Source: Sphingomonas sp. YR710
GTDB lineage: Bacteria; Pseudomonadota; Alphaproteobacteria; Sphingomonadales; Sphingomonadaceae
Assembly: GCF_900101455.1 (NCBI RefSeq)
Contig: NZ_FMZJ01000014.1
Location: 1-64,000 of the forward strand
DNA: 64,000 bases
Reading direction: 5' to 3'
In this document: positions 1-9,337 of the stretch, one piece after another
How the letters are laid out: each line of letters opens with the position of its first letter
Numbering within the stretch: position 1 is the stretch's first letter
Notes under the pieces: generated by a model
What the model saw: only the letters and a program-made list of their open reading frames with translations
Databases searched by the model: none
What the model was told of the DNA's origin: nothing
Program-made: the position numbers and the translations under genes

Positions 1-3000
1 GACGCGGCGAGGGTTGCCGCGGTCGTGCCGTCATAGGTGCGCGACACCGCGCCGGTCAGGCTGGCGGTCAGCTGCTTGCGCGTGATCTCGCCGATCGCGC
101 CGGCCGCCGAGGTCGGTAGCACATAGTTGGCCAGCAGGGTGTTCGAGCCCGCCGAGAGGTCGCTGCTGGCGAGGCTGGCGGTGATCGTGATCCCGCTGCC
201 CGCGTTCGCGCTGGCGAAGGTGCCGCTGGTCTGCGTCGCAGTGATGGTCTCGCCGTCGACCAGCCCGCTGATCTGGTAGTTGGACGACGCCAGCGTCGCC
301 GCGGTCGTGCCGTTATAGGCGCGCGACACCGCGCCGGTCAGGCTGGCGGTCAGCTGTTTGGGCGTGATCGTGCCCGAAACTTCACCTGAATCAGGGGTAT
401 AGCCATAAACGGGTTTGCCGCTGCGATCCTCCGCGGTCAGCCTTATCCCGTTGAGCGTCGCGGTACGTGCGCCGGCATTCGCCGAATCAAAATAGCCGTA
501 GGCGACCGTCCCCCCGGTGATCGCATCGCCATCGACAGTACCGGATCCTGTGAGCTGGATATTGGGGCCGGTCGCACTGGTGGTTCCGTCATAGTCACGG
601 CTGACACTGACCGTAACCGTGGGCGAGATGGCATATACGAAGCCGTTGCCCTGTACCGGGAAGGGCGCGCTGCTGTCGATGGCGTCAAAATCCGCGCGGC
701 TAACACCGTAAGCTTTGAAATCATGAATCAGATTGCCGCGTGAATCGGGTGTGCCGCCGTCGAAGGGCTCGTTGTTCCCGCTCCAGACAAGCCAGTTGCC
801 GCTGGAGCTGTTCAACACATCGGCGTCGAGCGAATTGTTCACGAACCCGCCGGCCGCAGCGATCCGGATATTCCCGTCGGTCCTGATCTGGGCATCGGCG
901 CCGATGGTCAGCACGCCATCGGCATGGATGTGTAGATTCGCCAGCCGGTCGGAGCCACCAATTACGCCGCCGATGGTCAGCGGTCCATTGCCGCCCAGAT
1001 CGAGATCGTAATGACCGTCGATCGCAGCCGAAAGCGTTACGCCGAAAGGGTTGTCGAAGGCGATTATACTCGCTGCGGTCAGCAGGATCGGGGCGGATAC
1101 CGTGAGCGCCGATGCGCTTTTGAACCGCAGCGTGCCCCCGTTCAGGCCGATATCGTTGACGGCAATGTCCGCGTCGGAGGTCGCGATCCAGTTGATGTCG
1201 CCGGCACCCGAAGCCGTGAAATGGTTTGCCGTGATGGCACCGGTAATGTCGCTGTTGCGGGCAACTGCCAGCGCGAGGTTTCCGCCACTGGCCAGCGCAA
1301 TCGACCCGGCGCTGACGTCGCCCGCGTCGATCGTCAGGTTAGCGAGCGGGTTGATCGATCCGATCGCGTCGGCGAACTTAACAGAGCCGCTGGCGGCCTG
1401 CACTGTCAAACCATAAGCCGGGCCATCCAGCTTTCCGTTGAAGGCCACATTGCCTGGCGCACTGATGGTCGCGTTACCGGTCAGTTGGACATTGCCGTTC
1501 AGGGTCACCTGTCCGCCAAGGCTCGTGAAATAATGGCCTGTGCCATTGTTCGTGAGTCCGCCGCCCGGCGAGGCAAAATCGACGATGATGGCGTCACCAC
1601 CGCCATTTTCACCGAAATAAACGAGGATGGGATATAAAACCCCGGCGGTTAGCGTCGTCGTGCCGCTGTTATAGCTGATCCCGTGGAGCCCTGGTACGGC
1701 TGCCGTCGGCGAAATCGACGAAATTCGGCCTTCGAGCGACGGCACGCTTTCGCCGGCATTTCCCACCCACAGGTAAGAGGAATCATCGCTGCCGGTTCGG
1801 AACGTATAGACGCCGCTGACGTCGGGTTTGAAAAAACCGAAAAAGCGAACCGAATAGGTGTCATCGAAATTCTGGCCCGGTGTCGTCGTGTTGATCGCCG
1901 TGAAGAGGTTGGTGAAACGCGAATCCTGCTGGACGCTGGCTGTTTTGAAAAAGTCGAAATTCTCGTTGAAATAGCCCTCATATTTTATGCCCTGCAGGCC
2001 GTTCACTTCTCCGCCCGAGGCGCCGATATCGGCCCCCAGCTTGATTAAGCCCATGCCGTCATTGTCGCTGTCCGCTGTCAGGACGACGCTGAAAGCGCCG
2101 GCTGTCGAGGTGATATTGGCGCCCGGTTCGATGATGATGTCGTTGTGTGCACGCAACGTCAGCGTCGCCGCGCCGTCGCCCGATTTGGTGATCGCGGTGC
2201 TGACCGTAATATTGCCATCCGCCATATTGCTCGCCCCCTGCGACGGAGCATTAGCGGTGTCGATGGTCACATCGGTCCCGCTGCTCAGCACAGTGACGAT
2301 ATCGCTGGCGAGGATTTCGGTGGAATCCGGCGTCGTGATCTGGTCGACGATATGGACATCATACGGATCGAACAGCCATTCGCCGGCCATCCCCGCAGGC
2401 GCGGACGCTGATCCCCGGACACCCTGTGTCAGCAGCAAGTGGCCGGAGGTCTCGATCTTGCCGCCATTGCCGCTCGAAGCGCCGCCATTTGCGGTAAAAC
2501 TACCGTAAGCGCGCGTCACCGACAACGGATTGCTCACGTCCGACCACAGGCTGATCGTACCGCCGTCGCCGCGACTCAGGGCGCTGGCGCTGAGAGATGC
2601 TCCGTGAGAGACGGTGACAACAAGGGCGGACGGCCGCCCGTCGATCGACGCGCCCCTATACCCGCCGCCGACATGGATATTGCCGCCACCAAGATCGCCA
2701 TCCGCGTCGAGTCCGGCACCATCGTCAACCAGAATGCTTCTACCGAACAGACCGATCGTGCCGCCCGTTTCCCCGGCCACGCGACCCGATGCATCGAGAT
2801 TGCCGCCGATCCGCATGCTGCCGTCCGGCCCCGCGTCGAGGGTGATTTCACCGTTCCGCAACTGGACACTTTGCGCCTGCACGAGGCCGGCATTGTTGAT
2901 GACGCTCGCAGCGGCATCGGCGGCGGCCCGCGCCGAAAGAATGACACGGCCGCCATTCGCGGTGAGCGTGCCGCTGTTCGATATCGCGCCGTCCGCGGAC

Positions 3001-3713
3001 ATGGCCGAGAGCGGCTCGCTGATCGCAAAGGACAGCAATTTGTCGCCGGCGAAATCCAGCGAAAATCCTTCGCCGGCCGCCATTACCACGGTGCCGAGCC
3101 GCGCCGAAACCAGCCCGCTGTTCGAAACCTTGCCACCGGCGAGAACCGCATAGCCATTCTCCGCAACGATTGCCCCTGCGTTGCGGATTTCGCCGCCGCC
3201 GTGCCCGCCGAACACATAGCGGCCGGCCATGAAATCGTCATCGGCGATATCGCGCGTGGTCGCCAGGAAGCCGGCCGCGCTCACACGGCCCGTGGCGCCG
3301 ATCAATATCCCCGATGAATTCAGCAGCCAGACCTGCCCATTGGCCGAAACGGTCCCGTCGATCCGCGATGCACCGCCACCGGTAACGCGATTGAGCGTAA
3401 CGGCATTGGCACCGGGCTGATCGAATCTCAGCGTGGTTCCGCCCGCGACCGAAAGGCTGGACCAGTTGAGCACGGCTTTATCGCTGCTCTGGGTTACCAC
3501 CGTGATATTTCCGGCAGTAGCAATCGTCGCCACGCCCCGAGTGACGGTCGGCATGCTAGGCGCTTCGTTTGCTCGAGCCGCGCTCATAGCCAGTACGCTC
3601 GTTGCGGTGGCGAAAGCAATTCCATGCGCAAGGCGCTTCGCGGTGTTCAATGGTGAACCTCGCCTGCCGAGCCATTCAAGTGAGTCAACGACGTTATTTC
3701 CCTTGGTAGCCAA
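1..3713 (-). CDS. Filamentous haemagglutinin-like surface protein with PA14 and YDG repeats (C-terminus outside window)
   Basis: The reading frame is open from a TTG at 3713 to the left edge, about 1237 residues, with the rest outside the window. The TTG is preceded by GAGAGG six bases upstream, and an in-frame TAA lies about 40 bases upstream, so no ATG is available. Residues 1-50 form a long signal peptide (hydrophobic core around LAHGIAFATATSVLAMSAARA). Residues about 50-150 match the two-partner-secretion haemagglutination domain, with NRVTGGGASRIDG and GQVWLLNSSGI. Residues about 565-700 look like a PA14 domain (GIKYEGYF, YSVRFFGFF, SGVYTFRTGSDD). From about residue 1025, YDG-type repeats (VSRTYDGTTAATL) follow with a period of 282 bases (94 residues). 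Such proteins are exported through a TpsB partner and act as adhesins. No TpsB gene is in the window. Confidence 0.85.
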   Translation of the reverse strand, partial: MATKGNNVVDSLEWLGRRGSPLNTAKRLAHGIAFATATSVLAMSAARANEAPSMPTVTRGVATIATAGNITVVTQSSDKAVLNWSSLSVAGGTTLRFDQPGANAVTLNRVTGGGASRIDGTVSANGQVWLLNSSGILIGATGRVSAAGFLATTRDIADDDFMAGRYVFGGHGGGEIRNAGAIVAENGYAVLAGGKVSNSGLVSARLGTVVMAAGEGFSLDFAGDKLLSFAISEPLSAMSADGAISNSGTLTANGGRVILSARAAADAAASVINNAGLVQAQSVQLRNGEITLDAGPDGSMRIGGNLDASGRVAGETGGTIGLFGRSILVDDGAGLDADGDLGGGNIHVGGGYRGASIDGRPSALVVTVSHGASLSASALSRGDGGTISLWSDVSNPLSVTRAYGSFTANGGASSGNGGKIETSGHLLLTQGVRGSASAPAGMAGEWLFDPYDVHIVDQITTPDSTEILASDIVTVLSSGTDVTIDTANAPSQGASNMADGNITVSTAITKSGDGAATLTLRAHNDIIIEPGANITSTAGAFSVVLTADSDNDGMGLIKLGADIGASGGEVNGLQGIKYEGYFNENFDFFKTASVQQDSRFTNLFTAINTTTPGQNFDDTYSVRFFGFFKPDVSGVYTFRTGSDDSSYLWVGNAGESVPSLEGRISSISPTAAVPGLHGISYNSGTTTLTAGVLYPILVYFGENGGGDAIIVDFASPGGGLTNNGTGHYFTSLGGQVTLNGNVQLTGNATISAPGNVAFNGKLDGPAYGLTVQAASGSVKFADAIGSINPLANLTIDAGDVSAGSIALASGGNLALAVARNSDITGAITANHFTASGAGDINWIATSDADIAVNDIGLNGGTLRFKSASALTVSAPILLTAASIIAFDNPFGVTLSAAIDGHYDLDLGGNGPLTIGGVIGGSDRLANLHIHADGVLTIGADAQIRTDGNIRIAAAGGFVNNSLDADVLNSSSGNWLVWSGNNEPFDGGTPDSRGNLIHDFKAYGVSRADFDAIDSSAPFPVQGNGFVYAISPTVTVSVSRDYDGTTSATGPNIQLTGSGTVDGDAITGGTVAYGYFDSANAGARTATLNGIRLTAEDRSGKPVYGYTPDSGEVSGTITPKQLTASLTGAVSRAYNGTTAATLASSNYQISGLVDGETITATQTSGTFASANAGSGITITASLASSDLSAGSNTLLANYVLPTSAAGAIGEITRKQLTASLTGAVSRTYDGTTAATLAA

Positions 3714-3985
3714 CGGATACCTCTCAGAATAAATTTCGCAATATTACCGACAATTCATTTTAATAGTGTCGATATTATTTTTGCGATCTACATAAATAGT
3801 TTTTGACATTACAAATTTTTGGAATTTATAGCTGTTCTATAGATATAATACTGACGTCATGAAATGCGAAATTATTCGTCAATATGTTTAGTGAACAGAA
3901 GTTCAATATTGATTAATTTCCGTTCCGCCGTGCGTGATCGTCAGTTTAGGCAGAAGGACGAATTGACGCGGCACAGCCGGATTGA
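3714..3985. other. AT-rich intergenic region upstream of the haemagglutinin-like gene
   Basis: This stretch is clearly richer in A and T than its surroundings. It must hold the promoter of the leftward adhesin gene and its untranslated leader. I see no open reading frame with coding character and cannot name a convincing -35/-10 pair. Confidence 0.5.
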
Positions 3986-4420
3986 TCCGGGATGATCTGA
4001 ACGAAGTGCAACGCCGGCCTTGGAAGCGTTTGCTGCCGATCGATGAGGTGAACCGGGAGCGCAGCCGCCGACCAGAGCAGAACCGCTCAATGATCGGTGA
4101 CAAGTTTTGGCGAATTCGCCGCAGGATGCCTTGGCTGATTTTCCGCTGAGCGATAAGGGCTATTGTGCTGACGCCATCGACGCCGGCTTCGCCAATCGCA
4201 ACATTCGGGCTGTCATTTCGATCAGACCGTCGGGTCGCAATCGATCATGCACGGGTACTCCGCAGCCAATTCGCGGTCAGCTTCAGGTGCATGGCCGGCA
4301 TCGCTGCACTTAGCTACTCAGTCAAAACGTCCACGCGGCCTGGTCAAAGCCGGTTAACGGCCGGCGAGATCGCGAACAAGGTTGGGCCATACGTTGAACA
4401 CAGGCGCATCAAATCAGGAT
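3986..4420 (+). pseudogene. Decayed IS5-family transposase remnant
   Basis: Plus-strand fragments in different frames resemble an IS5-type transposase. An N-terminal piece at about 3990-4145 contains QNRSMIGDKFWRIRRRMPW, comparable to the usual DNR...VLW.LRTG.PWRDLP of this family. A later piece at about 4120-4250 reads LSDKGYCADAIDAGFANRNIRAVI, comparable to the ADRGYDADWLRDAL...I block that precedes the last catalytic region. A third piece around 4280-4310 (CMAGIAAL) resembles the C-terminal CARTFLAAIALAA block. The middle, with the catalytic DDE core, is absent. No intact reading frame, inverted repeats or target duplication were found. This is an inactive relic. Confidence 0.5.
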
Positions 4421-4528
4421 TCGCAGTCTGATAAAAATTGAAGGCCTCAGTTCGCTGACCCGAGGCGCTGATCTTCCGTTATCTGTACCTTTTCGGGTCG
4501 AGCAAGGAGGCGATGCGGTCGCCGATGA

Positions 4529-5836
4529 TTACGCCACACGGTCATTTGCCGCAGAACGGATTGCCAGCATATAGTGCCCGAGAGACCAGAATAGCATCAC
4601 GCTCGCAACCAGCAGCGCATAGCGCAGGCTTTCTCCACGCGCGACCGGCGCCAGAAAATCGCTCGTCAGGCCGATCAGATAAGGCCCCATGCCGCTGCTC
4701 AGCAATGAGAGCAGAAACATCATGATCGCAACGGCCGTGGCCCGGCGATAGGGCTCGGTGAAAGATTGGACGGTGGCAGTCGCGATACCAGCCACGCCGG
4801 TCAGAAAGGCGATTATGCCGTTGGACAGTAGATTCAGCCACGCGTGCGGGCTCAGGACCATCACGACATATAGCGGCGTGCACAAGGCGACCGATCCCGC
4901 CGGAATCCAGATCTCCCAGCGCTGATCGCGGGGGACCAGCCACGACGCCAGCAGTCCGCCCGATACGACCCCCAGCATGCCGCCGGCAGCGCCCATACCG
5001 CCAAGCCAGGCACCGATCTCGGTGGGCTTCATGTCGAAGCTGCGCATGAGGAACGAAGGCGCCCATTGAGAATATCCCTGGGTTGCCACGTGACTGAGCG
5101 CGTAAGCGAGCGATAGATGCATGAACGTCCGCCGCCGCAACAGCACCCACAGCGATTGCAGCATGCTTTCTGCCGGGCGATCGGATTTCGGCCGTGCGGG
5201 TTCGCGCAGGGTCAGGATCGTGATCAACGCGAGCGGCAAGCCGGCAAGTCCGATGATCTGAAGCGCCGCGCGCCAGCCGAAATGTTCGCCAAGGTAGCCG
5301 GTCAGACTCATCCCGCCGACCATGCCGATCGCCGCGCCGGTATTGAACAGGCTGATGCCGAGAGCCCGCTTGGTACGGGGAAAGTAGTCGCCGACCAGCG
5401 AATATGATGGCGGCAGGCAACCCGCTTCGCCGACACCGACACCCACCCGCGACAGGAAGAACTGCGAATAGCTTCGCGCGAAGCCCCCAAGCGCGGTCAT
5501 GGCGCTCCACAAGACCAGGCATACCGATATCAGCCGCAGGCGCGATGTGCGATCTGCCAGCCACGCCAGAGGTACGCCGAGCAGCGCATAGAACAGCGCA
5601 AAAGCGAGGCCGGAGAGCAGGCCAAGCTGCGCGTCGCTGAGGTGAAGGTCGGTCTTGATCAGTTGCAGCAGGATCGACAGCGCCACCCGGTCCATCTGGC
5701 TGAAGATGTGAATGGTGGTGAGAACGGCGAGTGCATACCAGGCCGCGGCGGGAACCCTGCTTCCGGCTGCATCCCCGGGGGCGGAAGCTGTCGCGGTGCC
5801 TGATGCCGGCTCCTTCTCGGTTGCAAACATTGCCAT
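4529..5836 (-). CDS. MFS transporter, spinster-like
   Basis: A 435-residue protein with about 12 hydrophobic segments and no signal peptide. The N-terminal half has the MFS loop 2-3 signature region (GVPLAWLADRTSRLRLI) and the SRVGVGVGEAGCLPPSYSL block typical of spinster-type and related organic-anion carriers. An ATG two codons downstream (5830) is better placed relative to GGGGAG (six bases) than the first ATG, so the true start may be 5830. It is followed on the same strand by a decayed region. Upstream neighbours on the same strand are two dehydrogenases, suggesting uptake or efflux of a small organic compound handled by them. The substrate cannot be read from the sequence. Confidence 0.85.
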   Translation of the reverse strand: MAMFATEKEPASGTATASAPGDAAGSRVPAAAWYALAVLTTIHIFSQMDRVALSILLQLIKTDLHLSDAQLGLLSGLAFALFYALLGVPLAWLADRTSRLRLISVCLVLWSAMTALGGFARSYSQFFLSRVGVGVGEAGCLPPSYSLVGDYFPRTKRALGISLFNTGAAIGMVGGMSLTGYLGEHFGWRAALQIIGLAGLPLALITILTLREPARPKSDRPAESMLQSLWVLLRRRTFMHLSLAYALSHVATQGYSQWAPSFLMRSFDMKPTEIGAWLGGMGAAGGMLGVVSGGLLASWLVPRDQRWEIWIPAGSVALCTPLYVVMVLSPHAWLNLLSNGIIAFLTGVAGIATATVQSFTEPYRRATAVAIMMFLLSLLSSGMGPYLIGLTSDFLAPVARGESLRYALLVASVMLFWSLGHYMLAIRSAANDRVA

Positions 5837-6074
5837 CTCCCCATGTGTTCGGCTGTGGATGCGCCGATCCTGTTTTGTTTGCGCGCGGCCGCAGCCGGCC
5901 CCCTTAAGTTCATATCGTGCAAGTAATAGAGGTCGATGTCGAGGCGCGCCTTCTTCCCAGAAGCGCGCCCCGACATTTTGGGCATGCGGCCGATGGCCGC
6001 AGCGTTTCTCATCCGCCCGAATGCGTCAGGCCGTCTTGCTCACCGCCGGATAATCGTCGGAGGGCTAGGGCAGA

Positions 6075-6887
6075 TTACGCCGCCGCACTCCGAATTTTTC
6101 CGTCCCAACTGGTCGTCGGCAAGATGTTACGCATGCCGCAATCGACCAGAACGTCGCTGCCGGTCATGGCGGAGGCGTCGGGCGAGGTCAGGAAAGCGAT
6201 GACATTGGCGATCTCTTCGGTCTCGCCCCGCCGCTGCAGCGGGCAGGATGCGACCATCTTGAGCATCACCGGGTTCTTCTGCTCTTCCGCACGGTTCATC
6301 GGCGTGTCGGTGATGCCCGGTGAAAGCGACAGGATCCTCGCGCCCTTGGCCCCCCAAGTGAACGAGAGACGGCGCGCCATCCGATGCACGGCGCGCTTCG
6401 AAAGCTGATAGCACAGGCTCCGCTGCTCGACATCGATATACTGTCCGACCTTTTCGATCATATCCGGTGCCAGCGGATCGTCGATCGCGGCGAACAGTCC
6501 TGGCGCCTCAGGTACCATATAGCCCGACTGCGATGCCACAGCGATACCAACGGTACCCTCGCGGAGCAGCGGCTCGGCTGCGCGGAAAACGCGCGCTACG
6601 CCGGCGACATTGACCGCGAGAATACGCGGGCCGGGCGCCTGAACGGCCGAAACGCCGGCCGTGATGACGAGCGCATCAAGACTGTCGACCGCAGACATGA
6701 GCGCATCGACCTGCTCCTGGTTGGAGATGTCGCACTGGAACGCCCGAACGTCACCGCCGATTTCGGCCGCGATCTGCTGCGCGCCTTCCAGATTATAGTC
6801 GGCGACGATCAACGGGCCGCGCGGAGCCAGTTTTCGGGCTGTTGCCGCACCCATTCCCGACGCTGCGCCGATCACTACATTTGTCAT
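6075..6887 (-). CDS. SDR family NAD(P)-dependent oxidoreductase
   Basis: A 270-residue classical short-chain dehydrogenase/reductase. The N-terminal nucleotide-binding glycine motif is GAASGMGAATA, followed by the acidic DYN after strand 2, which favours NAD over NADP. The catalytic tyrosine and lysine lie in YQLSK, and the post-catalytic SPGITDTPMN loop is present. The start is well supported: GGAG sits seven bases before the ATG. The C-terminal MTGSDVLVDCG is typical of bacterial SDRs acting on alcohols and ketones, including hydroxysteroid-like substrates. It lies between an MFS carrier and a second SDR on the same strand, probably one catabolic unit. The substrate is unknown. Confidence 0.9.
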   Translation of the reverse strand: MTNVVIGAASGMGAATARKLAPRGPLIVADYNLEGAQQIAAEIGGDVRAFQCDISNQEQVDALMSAVDSLDALVITAGVSAVQAPGPRILAVNVAGVARVFRAAEPLLREGTVGIAVASQSGYMVPEAPGLFAAIDDPLAPDMIEKVGQYIDVEQRSLCYQLSKRAVHRMARRLSFTWGAKGARILSLSPGITDTPMNRAEEQKNPVMLKMVASCPLQRRGETEEIANVIAFLTSPDASAMTGSDVLVDCGMRNILPTTSWDGKIRSAAA

Positions 6888-7043
6888 GATTTTCTCCTTC
6901 AGTCTGAAAATTGTATTGCGCTCCGCGAGGTTCGATTACCGCGTCGCCATCAAGCATGCCACTCCCGCCGCGCACCCGATGAAACGTTGCCCCAATCTCC
7001 TTACAGGGTGCAACCCGGCATACTGGCCGCCTCCGGCCGCAGT

Positions 7044-7943
7044 TTACGCATCCGCGCTCGGAAACAGTCGGCTGAGCGGTTTGCCCAACGGCGCCGGGAG
7101 GTGACCGACGCCGTTTGGCCAGTCGATGAAGCCCGACGCGGCGTGCGTGCCCGCATCGATGTGCAGTGTCGTCCCCGTGATCGAAGCAGCAAGGTCGGAA
7201 ACCAGGAAAAGCACGCCGTTGGCAAGGTCATCCACACTCGCCGCGCGTCCCATCGGAATGTACATGCGCCGCCCCCCTAGATGCTGTTCGGGTGTCGCTG
7301 CCATCGCCTCTTCACGTAATTCTGCCGAGATGGCATTCATATTGCCCGCTGTCGGCGTGCTATCCGACGCCAGCGTGTTGATGCGGATGTTCTGCGATCC
7401 CAGCTCGACTGCCAGCGAGCGCGTGAAGTTGGTGAGGGCGGCCTTCGCACCTGCATAGACCGCGAAGGTCGCGGCGCCGCGATGCGCCTCGATCGTTGTG
7501 AAATTGACGATGCTGCCACCGCCGCGCCGGATCATGGACGGGACCACCCGATGGATGGATTCGAGCACGTAAACATAGTTCCGGTGGATGTCCGCTTGCC
7601 ATGCTTCGGGCGTGCTATCCATGAACCGGCCGCGCTTCACCCCGCCGACCACGTTCACCAGAATGTCGATACCATCGAACGTCCGGCCCACTTCGTCATA
7701 AAAGCTGGCAAGTGCAGCGGTAACGGTAGCATCCGTTTCCATGGCCAGCACCGCGACGCCGAGTTCACGTGCCTCCGCCGCAGTCGCGGCTAGCGCAGTC
7801 CCGTCGATATCGCAGATTGCAAGATTGACCCCCGCGCCAGCCAGGCCAAGCGATACCGCGCGACCGATCCCCCCGCCGCCACCGACCACCACGGCGACCC
7901 GCCCTTGGAGGCGCGCTCGACCGTCCAGAAATGCTTGCGTCAC
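7044..7943 (-). CDS. SDR family oxidoreductase (second copy, distant paralogue)
   Basis: A 299-residue short-chain dehydrogenase. It carries a glycine-rich GGGGGIG cofactor motif, an acidic CDID after strand 2 (NAD preference), NVVGG in place of the usual NNAG, and a YAGAK active-site pair. The canonical active-site Ser before the Tyr appears replaced: NFTTIEAHRG stands where IVNISS is usual. The C-terminus (ITGTTLHIDAGTHAASG) is extended by about 30 residues compared with the usual 250-260 residue family length. Translation starts at a GTG with GGAGAG about seven bases upstream. It shares only the fold with the neighbouring SDR, so the pair probably performs two different oxidation steps. 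Confidence 0.88.
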   Translation of the reverse strand: MTQAFLDGRARLQGRVAVVVGGGGGIGRAVSLGLAGAGVNLAICDIDGTALAATAAEARELGVAVLAMETDATVTAALASFYDEVGRTFDGIDILVNVVGGVKRGRFMDSTPEAWQADIHRNYVYVLESIHRVVPSMIRRGGGSIVNFTTIEAHRGAATFAVYAGAKAALTNFTRSLAVELGSQNIRINTLASDSTPTAGNMNAISAELREEAMAATPEQHLGGRRMYIPMGRAASVDDLANGVLFLVSDLAASITGTTLHIDAGTHAASGFIDWPNGVGHLPAPLGKPLSRLFPSADA

Positions 7944-8127
7944 CGTCGACTCTCCTGCATCACTTTTCCGGTTTTGGGGCCTACGCTATTGTGACGCGCG
8001 CGCGCGAATGCAGCGACACATATGCCGATGCCAAACGCGCAAGTTGGAATCTTCCGCGGCTCCCCGCACCGTAAGATTGAACCAGGTCGAGCGGGAAGAT
8101 TCGGTCCCGGCATAACGGGAGAAGAGC

Positions 8128-9135
8128 ATGTCGGCGCTGCAGGATATCCCGAAAAACGTCACCGACCTGATGCGCAGCGTGCTCCACATGCAGTTCGCGA
8201 CGGTAAGCGGTGAGGGGGTGCCCATCGACACGCCCATCATGACTTTTTCGTCCGACGATCTCGGCATCATCTCCGGCGCGACCGGACTGGCCTATCCCGT
8301 GAAGGCGGAGCGGGCCCGCCGCAATCCCAAGGTTGGGTTGTTGATCGAAGGGACTGTCGACGAGCCGGTCATATCGGTGGCCGGGCTCTGCGCCGTGCGC
8401 GATGCCGACATTCAAGCCAATTTGATCCGCTATTTGTCCGAAACCGGCCATTACAGCGTCGGCACCTCGCGCCCGTGGGAATTGACGCGAAATGCCGTCT
8501 GGTACTGGGCGCGGATCATCATGGACGTGACCCCCAAGCGGATCATGTGGTGGGAAAATCGAGCGGCGATGGACCAACCGCCGAATGTCTGGACCGCGCC
8601 GGCAGATACCGTCTTTCCCCCATCCGATCCCGCTCCTGCCGGACGACCGAGCGGGGCTTCGAAGTGGCCGCAACGCGATTGGCGCGAGTTTGCGCGGCCA
8701 TTCGTCGAAGGCGGCGTACCAGGTCACCTGACACTGCTCGATCCGGAGGGCTTCCCGTTGCCGATAGGCGTCCGCGGCGTGCGGATGACCGACACGATGT
8801 TCGAGCTCGATGTGCCCCTTGGCGTGCCGTGGACGGGAGCGGGGATGGCGACGTTCACCTTTGCGGGCTGCGCGACGTTCGTCGGGCCCGTCAGCGGCTC
8901 CGGCGGGTCGATGCAGCTGATGGTCGAGCGGATGTTGCCGGTGCACCCGATGGTCGAGGATCCGGCCCAGGTGCTGGAGCCATCCGATGAGGTTCGCGCG
9001 GCCCTGCTGAGCCGCCTCGGCGAGGAACTCGCCCGGCGTGGTCAGCCCATCCCTATCGTTCCAGAGGAGCGACCTGCGCCCTCCGCTGGCGCGCTTCGCC
9101 GCCGCGATCGTGACGCACGCGTCAGGCAGGCCTGA
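8128..9135 (+). CDS. FMN-binding split-barrel (pyridoxamine 5'-phosphate oxidase-like) protein, apparently duplicated
   Basis: A 335-residue protein. Residues about 5-140 look like a PNPOx-type split barrel (MQFATVSGEGVPIDTP, followed by VKAERARRNPKVGLLIEG), a layout used by flavin- or F420-binding oxidoreductases and stress proteins. Residues about 190-300 appear to repeat the fold more loosely (GHLTLLDPEGFPLPI, then FELDVP and ATFTFAGCATFVGPVSG). The start has GGGAGAAG directly upstream. It is divergent from the SDR gene to its left, with 184 bases between, and is followed by a cyclase-family gene in the same direction. A catabolic reductase or oxidase role is an inference from context. Confidence 0.7.
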   Translation: MSALQDIPKNVTDLMRSVLHMQFATVSGEGVPIDTPIMTFSSDDLGIISGATGLAYPVKAERARRNPKVGLLIEGTVDEPVISVAGLCAVRDADIQANLIRYLSETGHYSVGTSRPWELTRNAVWYWARIIMDVTPKRIMWWENRAAMDQPPNVWTAPADTVFPPSDPAPAGRPSGASKWPQRDWREFARPFVEGGVPGHLTLLDPEGFPLPIGVRGVRMTDTMFELDVPLGVPWTGAGMATFTFAGCATFVGPVSGSGGSMQLMVERMLPVHPMVEDPAQVLEPSDEVRAALLSRLGEELARRGQPIPIVPEERPAPSAGALRRRDRDARVRQA

Positions 9136-9337
9136 ACTGCAGCCACCAGGCCGAGCACAACCTTCCCATCAGCCAAAAATCAACAGAGCTTACCGCCAAC
9201 CGCGGGCAGATGTGACACCCATCTGGGAATTGTCGGGTTATACTCGCTGTCCGTGTGACAAATCTTGAAATGCCTCTAGCAAGGGAAAATCAAGCGGATT
9301 CACTCGGCCAAGCAAGAGCATGGGAGGAACACCGCGT

